Shown piece by piece: positions 1-6,226 of a DNA stretch of 10,493 bases. The stretch's first letter is position 1. The number at the start of each line of letters is the position of its first letter. Origin of the DNA: Desulfobacteraceae bacterium (lineage in GTDB: Bacteria > Desulfobacterota > Desulfobulbia > Desulfobulbales > Desulfobulbaceae); NCBI GenBank assembly GCA_022837185.1, contig JALHJD010000080.1, forward strand, positions 1 through 10,493, read 5' to 3'. The position numbers were made by a program, and so were the translations under genes. The notes beneath the pieces were generated by a model. It saw only the letters and a list, made by a program, of their open reading frames with translations, did no database searches and had not been told where the DNA came from.

Positions 1-759
1 CTCCGGAACCCTTCGCCCTGCCGGATCGTGCGCGTCCGGACCTCCGACGATCCTCCGTCCGGAACCGGCAAGTTCGTGAAAGCGCATGGCCAACGCCGGT
101 CCCCGGCCCTGTTCCTCATGCTTGAAAAAAACAAATGCCTGCCGCCATTTCCGAGCCAGGATCAGCTTCTTCCATCGCTCCAGGTCCGCCTCCGAATAAT
201 CGGAGCGGCGAAGGCGCAGATACCCCCACGACGCCGTGCTGGCAATCTCCCCGGCCGGCTGCTCGTCGGAATCAGCGACGCACAGGCTGTGGTTCCTGTC
301 CCGCAGCAGCCCGAGTACATCGGGCTCGAGCCAGGATCGGTTGCGGAACTCGAATGCGCACAGAATGTCTGCGGGAAGGAGGGCAAGAAAATCTTCCAGC
401 GCCGGGCGATCGGCGCGGAAACTCCGGGGAAACTGAAAAAGGACCGGCCCCGTTTTCCGCCCCAGGACGGCAATGGTGCGGAAAAAATAGTCGCTTTCCC
501 CGTCGACGCCGCGCAGCCGTTTGCGATGGGTTATGACCTGCGGCGCCTTGAGGGCAAAGACGAAATTGTCAGGCACCTGTTCCGCCCAGGACAAAAGGAC
601 TTTTTCGGTGGGCATGTGATAGAAGGTGTAATTGATCTCCACCGCGTTGAGCCGCCCGGCGTAGAAGCGCAGCATGTCCCGGTCCGGGATCCGGTCGGGA
701 TAGAACACCCCTTTCCATTCCTTGTACCCGTAACCGCTGGTGCCGACATGAAGCTTCAC
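1..759 (-). CDS. DUF72 (YecE-like) family protein, C-terminus cut by window edge
   Basis: The reading frame opens at a GTG at 759 and stays open to base 1, giving 253 residues, about the full length of the family. Visible family motifs, in order: an N-terminal TSGYGYKEWKGVFYP block (residues 7-21), VEINYTFYHMP (about 37-47), FVFALKAPQVITHRKRL (about 64-80), VLFQFP (about 105-110), AFEFRNRSW (about 135-143), a short YLRLR strand (about 180-184) and a final AFVFFKHEE strand. The fold is a TIM-barrel-like domain whose biochemical role is not established. The GTG start overlaps the TGA of the upstream VOC gene (GTGA, 756-759), so the two are probably translationally coupled. The last roughly 30 residues, rich in Gly, Pro and Arg, look like a non-conserved tail, and its end lies outside the window. 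Family assignment is confident; function is unknown. Confidence 0.9.
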   Translation of the reverse strand, partial: MKLHVGTSGYGYKEWKGVFYPDRIPDRDMLRFYAGRLNAVEINYTFYHMPTEKVLLSWAEQVPDNFVFALKAPQVITHRKRLRGVDGESDYFFRTIAVLGRKTGPVLFQFPRSFRADRPALEDFLALLPADILCAFEFRNRSWLEPDVLGLLRDRNHSLCVADSDEQPAGEIASTASWGYLRLRRSDYSEADLERWKKLILARKWRQAFVFFKHEEQGRGPALAMRFHELAGSGRRIVGGPDAHDPAGRRVPE

Positions 760-1166
760 TCTGGCGCCTCCGTCATGACCATCCACGATACCCCGAAACG
801 ATCCGTGACCATGCCGAAACACGGCGACCAGAAGGTTTCGGCCAGGGGCATCTCCACCTTGCCGCCTTCGGACAGAGCCCCAAAAAGGCGCCGGGTTTCC
901 GCTTCCTCGGCCAGGGCAATGGTCAGGGAGAAGCCGCTGAAGGATGCCCGGCCGGAACAGAGGCCATCAGAAACCATGAGGGTTGAATTACCGATGCGGA
1001 CATTGGCATGCATGACCTTTTCCTCCATGCCCGGCCTGATGGAAGCCGGGTCCGGGCTCTCCCTGTAGCGCATCAGAAATGTCACCTCTGCCCCAAGCGC
1101 CCGGCGGTAGAATTCCAGCGCCTCCTCACAGCGGCCTTCGAAAAACAGATAGGGTTCCACCAGCAT
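756..1166 (-). CDS. VOC superfamily protein, PhnB/YjdN-like (glyoxalase fold)
   Basis: This 136-residue cytoplasmic protein opens with EPYLFFEGRCEEALEFYRRA followed by LGAEV, the typical start of PhnB-like vicinal-oxygen-chelate proteins (often labelled 3-demethylubiquinone methyltransferase-like). A second betaalphabetabetabeta module covers about residues 70-133 and ends in FGVSWMVM, the family's usual closing strand. The start is set by a GGAGG about 7 bases before the ATG. No obvious full metal triad can be assigned by eye, and PhnB-like members often lack a demonstrated enzymatic activity. It precedes and overlaps the DUF72 gene. Its substrate cannot be predicted; in other bacteria such proteins turn up beside DinB and RibD-like genes in small stress- or resistance-type clusters, as here. 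Confidence 0.88.
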   Translation of the reverse strand: MLVEPYLFFEGRCEEALEFYRRALGAEVTFLMRYRESPDPASIRPGMEEKVMHANVRIGNSTLMVSDGLCSGRASFSGFSLTIALAEEAETRRLFGALSEGGKVEMPLAETFWSPCFGMVTDRFGVSWMVMTEAPE

Positions 1167-1211
1167 AATGATATCCTCCAGTTTTCTTCACAATGCCTCC
1201 CGGCGCATCCT

Positions 1212-1292
1212 CCCCTCATCCGCCCCTCCGGGGCACCTTCTCCCCCGGGAGAAGGGTGTTTCCGGGAAGGTAGCCCCCGGCCGGGTGAGGGG
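1212..1292. repeat. REP-like inverted-repeat element
   Basis: The segment begins CCCCTCATCCG (1212-1222) and ends CGGGTGAGGGG (1282-1292), so its ends are near-perfect inverted repeats. Its centre (1237-1255) has the strong palindrome CTTCTCCC-CC-GGGAGAAG, flanked by CACC and GGTG. CTCATC...CTTCTCCC...GGGAGAAG...GGTGAGG elements are a recurrent intergenic palindrome type in many proteobacterial genomes. It lies between the DinB and VOC genes and codes for nothing. It could fold into a long hairpin in the mRNA. Whether other copies exist in this genome cannot be seen here. Confidence 0.6.
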
Positions 1293-1325
1293 CTGTCCAC
1301 ATCTCCAGCGAAGCTGCAAAACTTC

Positions 1326-1360
1326 TTCTGTCCTCAGTCTTCTGACTTCTGGATTCTGAA
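1326..1360. repeat. Degenerate tandem heptamer repeat (five TTCTGNN-type units)
   Basis: Five consecutive 7-base units can be read without gaps: TTCTGTC, CTCAGTC, TTCTGAC, TTCTGGA, TTCTGAA. Four of the five share TTCTG. This is the pattern of short tandemly repeated heptanucleotide sequences found between genes in some cyanobacteria and deltaproteobacteria. It is intergenic and has no coding potential in the minus-strand frame of its neighbours. It sits next to the REP-like element, so the DinB-VOC spacer carries two unrelated repeat types. Confidence 0.6.
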
Positions 1361-1362
1361 GA

Positions 1363-1375
1363 CCGGCGCAGCCGG
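1363..1375 (-). terminator. Possible weak stem-loop downstream of the DinB gene
   Basis: CCGGC-GCA-GCCGG forms a perfect 5-bp GC stem with a 3-base loop, 34 bases beyond the stop codon of the minus-strand DinB gene. No U-tract follows it in the minus-strand transcript (UCUUCAGAAUCC follows), so it is not a canonical intrinsic terminator. It may only stabilise the mRNA end. Confidence 0.25.
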
Positions 1376-1408
1376 GTTCTCAATTTTCTGCATTTGTCGG
1401 TCTTCCTT

Positions 1409-1921
1409 TTATTTTTTTACCCCACCCAGCTCCCGCAGGACCTCCAGCAGGTGGCCGGTGTGGAACTGCAGATGGGACCCTTCCGCTCCTCCCAGCAGGC
1501 CGATAAAGGCTTCCAGGGTAGGATATTCTCCGAACCCGGAGCCCTTGAGCATGGGAACATGGGCCCGCCGATCAAGCTGCGCCGCCGACAGGCCCGCCGC
1601 GAACCCGGCGATCCGGTCGTATTCATTTTCGACCCGGTCAAGGAGCTGGGCAAAGGTCATGGAGGCGCGGCGCCCGCTAAAAAAGGGGTTTTCCGCTTCC
1701 ATGTCGAGCCTGGGCGTCTCGTGATCAAGGAAGGCCTGCAATACGCCGAGATGCCCCTCACCCTCCGGGCCCAGCAGGTGGGAAAGAATCTCCTTGGGCG
1801 ACCAGCGTCCTTCCGGGGCCCGGGAGGCGGTCTCCTCGTCAACCCCGGCGCAGGCTTCTTTCAGGGCGTTGATTCCCTGTCTGATGTTTTGGGCCAACTG
1901 CTCCCCTGTCAAAGCCGCCAT
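1409..1921 (-). CDS. DinB-fold (DinB/DUF664-like) protein
   Basis: This 170-residue soluble protein is predicted to be a four-helix bundle. The start is supported by AAGGAG about 7 bases before the ATG. The DinB family binds a divalent metal through three histidines, one at the end of helix 2 and two in a C-terminal HxxxH. Here candidates are His48 (in PKEILSHLLG) and His150/His154 (in SHLQFHTGHLLEVLREL), with His157 next to them. WSPKEILSHL and the HTGHLLEVLREL ending are typical of the family. Members include thiol-dependent transferases such as bacillithiol S-transferases as well as uncharacterised proteins; which applies here is unknown. It lies 21 bp after the RibD-like gene and is surely co-transcribed with it. 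Confidence 0.87.
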   Translation of the reverse strand: MAALTGEQLAQNIRQGINALKEACAGVDEETASRAPEGRWSPKEILSHLLGPEGEGHLGVLQAFLDHETPRLDMEAENPFFSGRRASMTFAQLLDRVENEYDRIAGFAAGLSAAQLDRRAHVPMLKGSGFGEYPTLEAFIGLLGGAEGSHLQFHTGHLLEVLRELGGVKK

Positions 1922-1942
1922 ATCCGTTTCTCCTTGTGTTCA

Positions 1943-2503
1943 TTATCCGTTATCGGGCCTGTAGCGCAGCAGGACATTGCCGCATTGGAACGTCCTGGTG
2001 CCCAGCAGTTTCAACTTGTGCGCCCGTTCCAGGCCGGTAAACATCGGCCGGCCCCGTCCCAGCACGACCGGATTGACAAAAATCCGGTATTCGTCAATCA
2101 GCCCTGAGCGCGTGAACGCGGAAACAATGGTGCCGCTGCCGAAAATCACCATATCCCGGCCGGCCTGTTTCTTGAGACCGGCGACCTCTTCGTCGATATG
2201 GCCGCCGACCACGCGGGAATTGCGCCACTCGGCCCGATTCAGGGTTGAGGAAAACACAATTTTCGGCAGGCTGTTCATCGCCTCGATGATGACCGGGTCT
2301 TCCTCCGGAGGTTTCGCGGCCGGCCAGTAGTCTGCCATCAATTGATAGGTCTTCCTGCCGAAGAGCAGGGTGTCAATTTCGGTAAACTGGGCCTTCACAT
2401 ACTCGGCCATTTCATCATCCCAGACAAACCAGTTCAGCTCCCCGCCGGGTCCGGCAAAAAAGCCGTCCAGGGACATGAAATTCGAGACAATCACCCTGCG
2501 CAT
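1943..2503 (-). CDS. Dihydrofolate-reductase-like / RibD C-terminal domain protein
   Basis: The 186 residues form one RibD-C/DHFR-fold domain of usual length. Visible motifs: the N-terminal strand and MSLDGFFAGPGG turn (residues 10-21), DTLLFGRKTY (44-53), KIVFSSTL (81-88), a Gly-rich VIFGSGTIV nucleotide-binding turn (119-127) and LIDEYRIFVNPVVLGRGRP (135-153). Proteins of this type (YwjB/YyaP-like) are taken to be NAD(P)H-dependent reductases, but their substrate is generally unknown. They are too divergent to be called folA or ribD. CAGGAG before the ATG supports the start. It heads a tight pair with the DinB gene. Confidence 0.9.
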   Translation of the reverse strand: MRRVIVSNFMSLDGFFAGPGGELNWFVWDDEMAEYVKAQFTEIDTLLFGRKTYQLMADYWPAAKPPEEDPVIIEAMNSLPKIVFSSTLNRAEWRNSRVVGGHIDEEVAGLKKQAGRDMVIFGSGTIVSAFTRSGLIDEYRIFVNPVVLGRGRPMFTGLERAHKLKLLGTRTFQCGNVLLRYRPDNG

Positions 2504-2587
2504 GACGGTTCTCCTGAAGAAAAAGGTCTCAACCGGCGGCCGGATTTTCCCTGGGCAACCGGGAACGGCCCGCTTTGCCGGGCAGGT

Positions 2588-3085
2588 CTACGGCAGGGGC
2601 AATGAAAGGTTTAACGGACTGGAAAACACATGGTCCCGATCCTTCAAGGGCTGGTGGCAGGAAAAACACCCGGTTTTCACGTCCTGCTCCACCGGCTTGC
2701 CGTCCGGGGTGAAGGAGGCGAACAGCCAGCCGCCGGTCTCCGCCGCGGCCGGATCTTTTTTCATCATGGTGTAGACGGCGCCGCTCCCTTCGTTATACAG
2801 CTCGCCGTCCTGCTCCACCTTGTACACGGCGCCTAAAAAAATCGTCCCCTCGGGATAGGGAAAGGGACCTTGATTTTTGAAGGTTTCCCAGCCGGTTTCA
2901 TTGATATAGAAATGATGAAATCCGAACAGGGGACTTTCCTTGTCATTGATTACCAGGGAATGAATATGCCGGTAGCCTGTCAGATCCTTCGGGAGCTGCG
3001 GCTCCGACGAATCCGCCCAGGCCGGTGCCCAGCCATGGATGAAGCAAAGGGTAATCGTTCCCAACAGCAGGCAGACGTTTTTCAT
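2588..3085 (-). CDS. Exported cytochrome P460-family monoheme protein
   Basis: The 165-residue product begins with a cleavable-looking signal peptide (MKN, then a hydrophobic stretch to about Ala24 in PAWADS). The mature part shows the P460-family layout: GYRHIHS near residue 37, FGFHHFYIN (54-62), a YPEGTIFLGAVYK strand region (77-89), GGWLFASF (118-125) and a C-terminal c-type heme site C140-F-S-C143-H144 followed by QPLKDRDHVF. CxxCHxPxxxxDxVF is characteristic of the family. Founding members oxidise hydroxylamine or bind NO through a heme cross-linked to a lysine; others are cytochrome c'-beta-type NO binders. Lys70 and Lys89 are cross-link candidates, but I cannot align them securely. 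A strong AAGGAGG precedes the ATG. It acts in the periplasm; its role here is inferred only. Confidence 0.88.
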   Translation of the reverse strand: MKNVCLLLGTITLCFIHGWAPAWADSSEPQLPKDLTGYRHIHSLVINDKESPLFGFHHFYINETGWETFKNQGPFPYPEGTIFLGAVYKVEQDGELYNEGSGAVYTMMKKDPAAAETGGWLFASFTPDGKPVEQDVKTGCFSCHQPLKDRDHVFSSPLNLSLPLP

Positions 3086-3123
3086 GAGACTCCTCCTTTC
3101 CGTTAACAGTGAACTTCAGCTTC

Positions 3124-3157
3124 GGCCGTCCCCGGGATCACATGCTCCCTGACGGCC
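3124..3157 (-). promoter_or_regulatory. Interrupted stem-loop between MetE-like and P460 genes
   Basis: GGCCGTC (3124-3130) and GACGGCC (3151-3157) are perfect inverted arms. An inner GGGA/TCCC pair (3134-3137 and 3146-3149) extends the stem around an 8-base loop. It lies 56 bases beyond the stop of the MetE-like gene and 39 bases before the P460 start. There is no U-run after it, so it could be a Rho-dependent end, an mRNA processing site or an operator. Confidence 0.35.
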
Positions 3158-3212
3158 GCCGCCACACAGACAAATGCATCCGGTACAATCCGGGAAAACG
3201 GTAACGGACCGC

Positions 3213-4388
3213 TCAAACAAGGCCGAGCTGCTCGGCGGCCAACCTGGTTCCCTTCACCCGGTTGCTGATCTTCTGAAAGGCAATCTCCCGGGCAAAATCC
3301 GGAGACCCGTAGTTCGGCTTCTCATCGATGCTGAAGGGCGAGAAACCGCAATCATCCGTGGAACCGAGTTGTTCTTTCGCAATATACCTGGCGGCCTTGA
3401 TCAGCGCATCCCTTACCTCCCCCGCCGATTCAACCCGCGGGTTGAGCGGATTGATCACCCCGATGTAGGCCATCTGCGGGATGCCGTTGGCATCCTCCCG
3501 CAGATTGTTGCCGATTTCCCGGTACACACTCTCTTTGTCCCGCTCGCTGGCCAACTGAATGAGGAAATAGCCGGCATTGATCCTGAACAGGCTCGGCAGG
3601 AGACTATGGTAGGGAACATCGGCACTGTGGACCGAATCGCGGTCGCCGCCCGGACAGGTGTGCACCCCGATATTCCTTCTTTCCCCGGGCGTGAAACGGT
3701 CAACCACCCGGTTGACGAGCTCGACGAAATAGGGGAGCATATTGCGGCCGGTCCAGGGATTGCGGGGATCCTCCCTGAGGGCGAGTCGTCCCTCCGTGAA
3801 ATCGATCGAGACCCTTACCGCTCCAGCCGCGAAGGCCAGGCGAATATCCTTCTCGCATTCGTTGCACAGGTCTTCCTCGAATCGGCGGCGTGGATAACCG
3901 GGCACCTCTTCATCCAGCGGATAGATGAGGCTGATCATGGAAGGCGCGATGACCGCCTGTTTCATGGGCCGGATGGTCATTTTGATGGATTTTTTCAGCA
4001 TGTCGCCCGCATAGGTGCGGTAGCGGAAGGGACCTCCCGTCAGCCGCGGCAGTTGCCGGTGATGGCCGTCGGCAAAAATGGCGAAATATTGACCGTCCGG
4101 CGCGAGATTGCCGCCAAGCCCCGAGCCGCCCAGCGTATCCACCAGGGGATAGGTGGCAAAGCTGGAAATGCGCTGCTCGCCGTCGGAGATGACGGGCGAA
4201 CCCGTGGCTTCCAGGCGGCTGATTGAATCGCGGACCGCGGCCTCCTGCTCCGCCTCCAGTTGGGCAAAGCTTATCTTTCCGGCATCATAGGCGGCATAGG
4301 CCTCCTGCAGCTTCATCGGCCTGGGGAGGGAGCCGACCTGCTCGGTGGGAATTCCGGTAGAGGTCCTCGGATCATAGCTGTTTGCCAT
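3213..4388 (-). CDS. MetE C-terminal-like (cobalamin-independent methionine synthase family) methyltransferase
   Basis: With the ATG at 4388 the protein has 391 residues. That start has GGAGG 7 bases upstream, whereas the ATG at 4427, 39 bases upstream in frame, has no good site and would only add a non-conserved tail. Family features: TEQVGSLPRP at the N-terminus, SDGEQRISSF (about 68-77), the zinc-ligand pair His243-x-Cys245 in GVHTCPGGD, Glu282 in QLASERDKE as a possible further ligand, and Cys347 in TDDCGFSPF as the last zinc cysteine. The family moves methyl (or related C1/alkyl) groups to a zinc-bound thiolate such as homocysteine or coenzyme M. The N-terminal half of plant/E. coli MetE is absent, as in archaeal and other single-domain homologues, so the methyl donor may be a corrinoid protein or another carrier rather than folate. 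The acceptor is not predictable from sequence alone. Confidence 0.88.
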   Translation of the reverse strand: MANSYDPRTSTGIPTEQVGSLPRPMKLQEAYAAYDAGKISFAQLEAEQEAAVRDSISRLEATGSPVISDGEQRISSFATYPLVDTLGGSGLGGNLAPDGQYFAIFADGHHRQLPRLTGGPFRYRTYAGDMLKKSIKMTIRPMKQAVIAPSMISLIYPLDEEVPGYPRRRFEEDLCNECEKDIRLAFAAGAVRVSIDFTEGRLALREDPRNPWTGRNMLPYFVELVNRVVDRFTPGERRNIGVHTCPGGDRDSVHSADVPYHSLLPSLFRINAGYFLIQLASERDKESVYREIGNNLREDANGIPQMAYIGVINPLNPRVESAGEVRDALIKAARYIAKEQLGSTDDCGFSPFSIDEKPNYGSPDFAREIAFQKISNRVKGTRLAAEQLGLV

Positions 4389-4395
4389 CGACTTT

Positions 4396-4400
4396 CCTCC
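4396..4400 (-). promoter_or_regulatory. Ribosome binding site deciding the MetE-like start
   Basis: GGAGG on the minus strand ends 7 bases before the ATG at 4388. It favours this start over the upstream in-frame ATG at 4427. Confidence 0.7.
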
Positions 4401-4405
4401 ATGCA

Positions 4406-4430
4406 ACGGTGCCTTGTCCGATTGCACCGT
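4406..4430 (-). promoter_or_regulatory. Inverted repeat in the MetE-like gene's 5' leader
   Basis: A perfect 7-bp inverted repeat, ACGGTGC and GCACCGT, encloses 11 bases just upstream of the ribosome binding site. It could be an operator or a leader hairpin affecting translation. I see no cobalamin or SAM riboswitch core sequence around it. Confidence 0.35.
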
Positions 4431-4821
4431 ACATTGATGATCGCTGCCCGGTTGCCTCCGGGTCCGCCCTTAAGCGCCCCTGACTGCCCGTTATCAGCAG
4501 GAGCTCTCCGGGGAGGGACAAAAAAAGGCCTGCGGAGAAACCGCTGCGAAAAATCTTTTTTCAAATTGCATGCCAGATGACGGATGGCTGCTGAAATCGC
4601 CGTTGATCAAGCTGCTGGGAGGGGAAGAAAGGAAAATATGCCTCTGAGGATTTTTTACCGGGAAGAAAAATTATTGCCTGGAATCCGGCCGGACAGGACT
4701 GAAGGCGCAGTCGTTCAGTGCAGAAAGATACAATTCTCTCTCTGATCCCCAAGTTTTTTTTCCGTTGGCAAAGCTTATCGGAGAGGTTCAAATCCTTTGC
4801 AGAACGGACAGCCTTGCACCG

Positions 4822-4850
4822 GGTGAAGGTCACCGGCAGACGGTTGCCGG
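4822..4850. promoter_or_regulatory. Two overlapping palindromes upstream of the antiporter
   Basis: GGTGA-AGG-TCACC (4822-4834) shares two bases with CCGGCA-GACGGT-TGCCGG (4833-4850). The arms overlap at 4833-4834, so both hairpins could not form fully at the same time. Lying about 145 bases before the antiporter start, they could be a protein operator or an RNA leader structure. A run of A and then T follows (AAAAATTCCCTTTTT), but this is not a clear terminator. Confidence 0.35.
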
Positions 4851-4995
4851 AAAAATTCCCTTTTTGTTTTCTCCGCCTTGACGGGCAGCTTGTCCATTGA
4901 GTACACCTCAAAAAGGATCTCCCGCTGCACTCAACGGATAACGGGAACGCGTGATACATGATCTCAGATAATCGTCAGGAACCTGCATTCTTCCC

Positions 4996-6222
4996 ATGGA
5001 CGCCTTGCCGCTGAACCCGATTTTCACCCTGGGCCTGATAATCACAGGCGGCTCACTGGCCGGCATGTCAGCGCATGCTCTCGGCATGCCGAGAATCAGC
5101 GGGTATATCCTGGCGGGGCTGCTCCTGTCCCCGTCCGTCAGTTCCATCCTCCAACCCGCCCAGGTTGACTCCCTTTTTGATTTCATCTCCCCGACAGCGC
5201 TGGCTCTGATCGCCTATTCCATCGGCGGCTCGATCAAGATGAGCAACCTCCATGACCTGGGGCGGCCTATCTTGTGGATCACCTTGGCGCAGGGGCTTGG
5301 GGCCCTTGTCTTTACCTCGCTGGCGGTCCTTGCCGCCAGTCTCTTTCTCTCGTTTGCCGGTCATGACAACGCCGTCACCCGGACTTCCATAACGCTTATC
5401 CTGGGAGGGATAGCAGTGGCCACAGCCCCGGCGGCGACCCTGGCCATGGTGCACGAACTGCGGGCTCGAGGCCCGCTGACCACAACCCTGCTCGGTGTCG
5501 TCGCCCTGGACGACTTCCTGTGCATCATTATCTTTTCGGTGGTGCTGGCCATCGCCGGTCATCTCAGCGGCACCGCCGGAGCCCCCGGCATCGTTGTGCT
5601 GCAGGGCGCCATCGAAATCTTCGGTTCGCTGGCCCTGGGCATATTGGGCGGCTTTCTGCTGCGTTTCATTCTTTCCCCCGGCAAACGGGCCGAAACCAAC
5701 ATGCTTTTTCTCGTCGGCGCCGTCTTTCTGTTGAGCGGCCTGTCGGAGCATCTGGGACTGTCCCCCCTCCTGGCCAACATGATGATGGGTTTTTTCATCA
5801 TCAACACAATTGCCCATGCCGATGAACTGTTTCATCAGCTCGACCTCATCGAGGAATTGATCTTTTGCCTGTTCTTTACACTGGCGGCGGCCCATTTCAA
5901 TCTCGCCGTCCTGCGGTCGTCGGCCCTGCTCGGCGCCATCCTGCTGCTGAGCCGGTTCCTCGGCAAGGTGGCCGGCACCTACCTCGGCGGCGTTCTTGCC
6001 GGGGCGCCGGTCCCGGTAACCAGATTCCTTGGAATCACCCTGCTGCCCCAGGCCGGCCTCTCCCTGGGCCTTATATTCCTTGCCCGGCCCATAGTTCCGT
6101 CCCCGGTTTTTGATGCGATGCTCAGCGCCATGCTCGCGTCCATCATTCTTAACGAAATCATCTCGCCGCCCCTGGTCAAATGGGCCCTGCTCCGTGCGGG
6201 GGAAGTGCATCCGGAGGAATGA
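4996..6222 (+). CDS. CPA2-family monovalent cation:proton antiporter
   Basis: A 408-residue, highly hydrophobic inner-membrane protein with about 11-13 predicted helices, matching the Na_H_Exchanger domain length (about 380-400). Recognisable CPA2 features: GYILAGLLLSPS (36-47), SPTALALIAYSIGGSI (65-80), the unwound-helix region with ATAPAATLAM (142-151) and the ion-binding acidic pair D172-D173 in LLGVVALDDFL. A double Asp here is usual for electrogenic Na+/H+ exchangers, as opposed to single-Asp electroneutral types; this is a family rule, not a proof. There is no KTN/TrkA nucleotide domain at the C-terminus. The next gene, a CBS protein 4 bp away, may supply that regulatory role. The ATG at 4996 has its nearest AGGA 15 bases upstream, which is long. 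An in-frame ATT at 4987 would have better spacing, and no other upstream start exists before the TAA at 4969. Confidence 0.9.
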   Translation: MDALPLNPIFTLGLIITGGSLAGMSAHALGMPRISGYILAGLLLSPSVSSILQPAQVDSLFDFISPTALALIAYSIGGSIKMSNLHDLGRPILWITLAQGLGALVFTSLAVLAASLFLSFAGHDNAVTRTSITLILGGIAVATAPAATLAMVHELRARGPLTTTLLGVVALDDFLCIIIFSVVLAIAGHLSGTAGAPGIVVLQGAIEIFGSLALGILGGFLLRFILSPGKRAETNMLFLVGAVFLLSGLSEHLGLSPLLANMMMGFFIINTIAHADELFHQLDLIEELIFCLFFTLAAAHFNLAVLRSSALLGAILLLSRFLGKVAGTYLGGVLAGAPVPVTRFLGITLLPQAGLSLGLIFLARPIVPSPVFDAMLSAMLASIILNEIISPPLVKWALLRAGEVHPEE

Positions 6223-6226
6223 AGCG

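Larger units (their letters stand above)
4389..4995. other. 607-bp divergent intergenic region
   Basis: No convincing gene lies between the MetE-like start and the antiporter start. The longest open frame (minus, 4561-4959, 132 codons) has a Cys/Arg/Ser/Phe-rich translation with no recognisable motif and no good ribosome binding site. The stretch 4600-4800 is visibly richer in A/T than its surroundings and has several A and T runs. It must contain divergent promoters for both gene sets, but no convincing -35/-10 pair stands out. A TTGACG at 4879-4884 has only a poor -10 candidate (TACACC) 18 bases later. Inverted repeats in it are listed separately. Confidence 0.6.

Noticed and set aside
28..1068. 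346-codon plus-strand frame opposite DUF72 and VOC genes
   Set aside because: Spans two real minus-strand genes and shows no domain of its own.
4505..4560. Hairpin GCGG-AGAAA-CCGC near A and T runs as a terminator or attenuator
   Set aside because: The stem is only 4 bp and is separated by several bases from the nearest T-run on either strand, so it is not a convincing intrinsic terminator.
4389..4600. Cobalamin or SAM riboswitch upstream of the MetE-like gene
   Set aside because: I searched the minus-strand leader for conserved core sequences such as the B12-box and found none.
4782..4806. tRNA T-arm look-alike (AGAGG, loop TTCAAAT, CCTTT)
   Set aside because: The T-arm fits, but there is no matching 5' acceptor strand, D-arm or anticodon arm upstream, and no CCA. 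No integrase or element boundary is visible, so it is probably chance and not a tRNA or attachment site.
4561..4959. 132-codon minus-strand frame in the divergent spacer
   Set aside because: Cys/Arg/Ser/Phe-rich sequence without motif or ribosome binding site; it more likely reflects the absence of stops in non-coding DNA.
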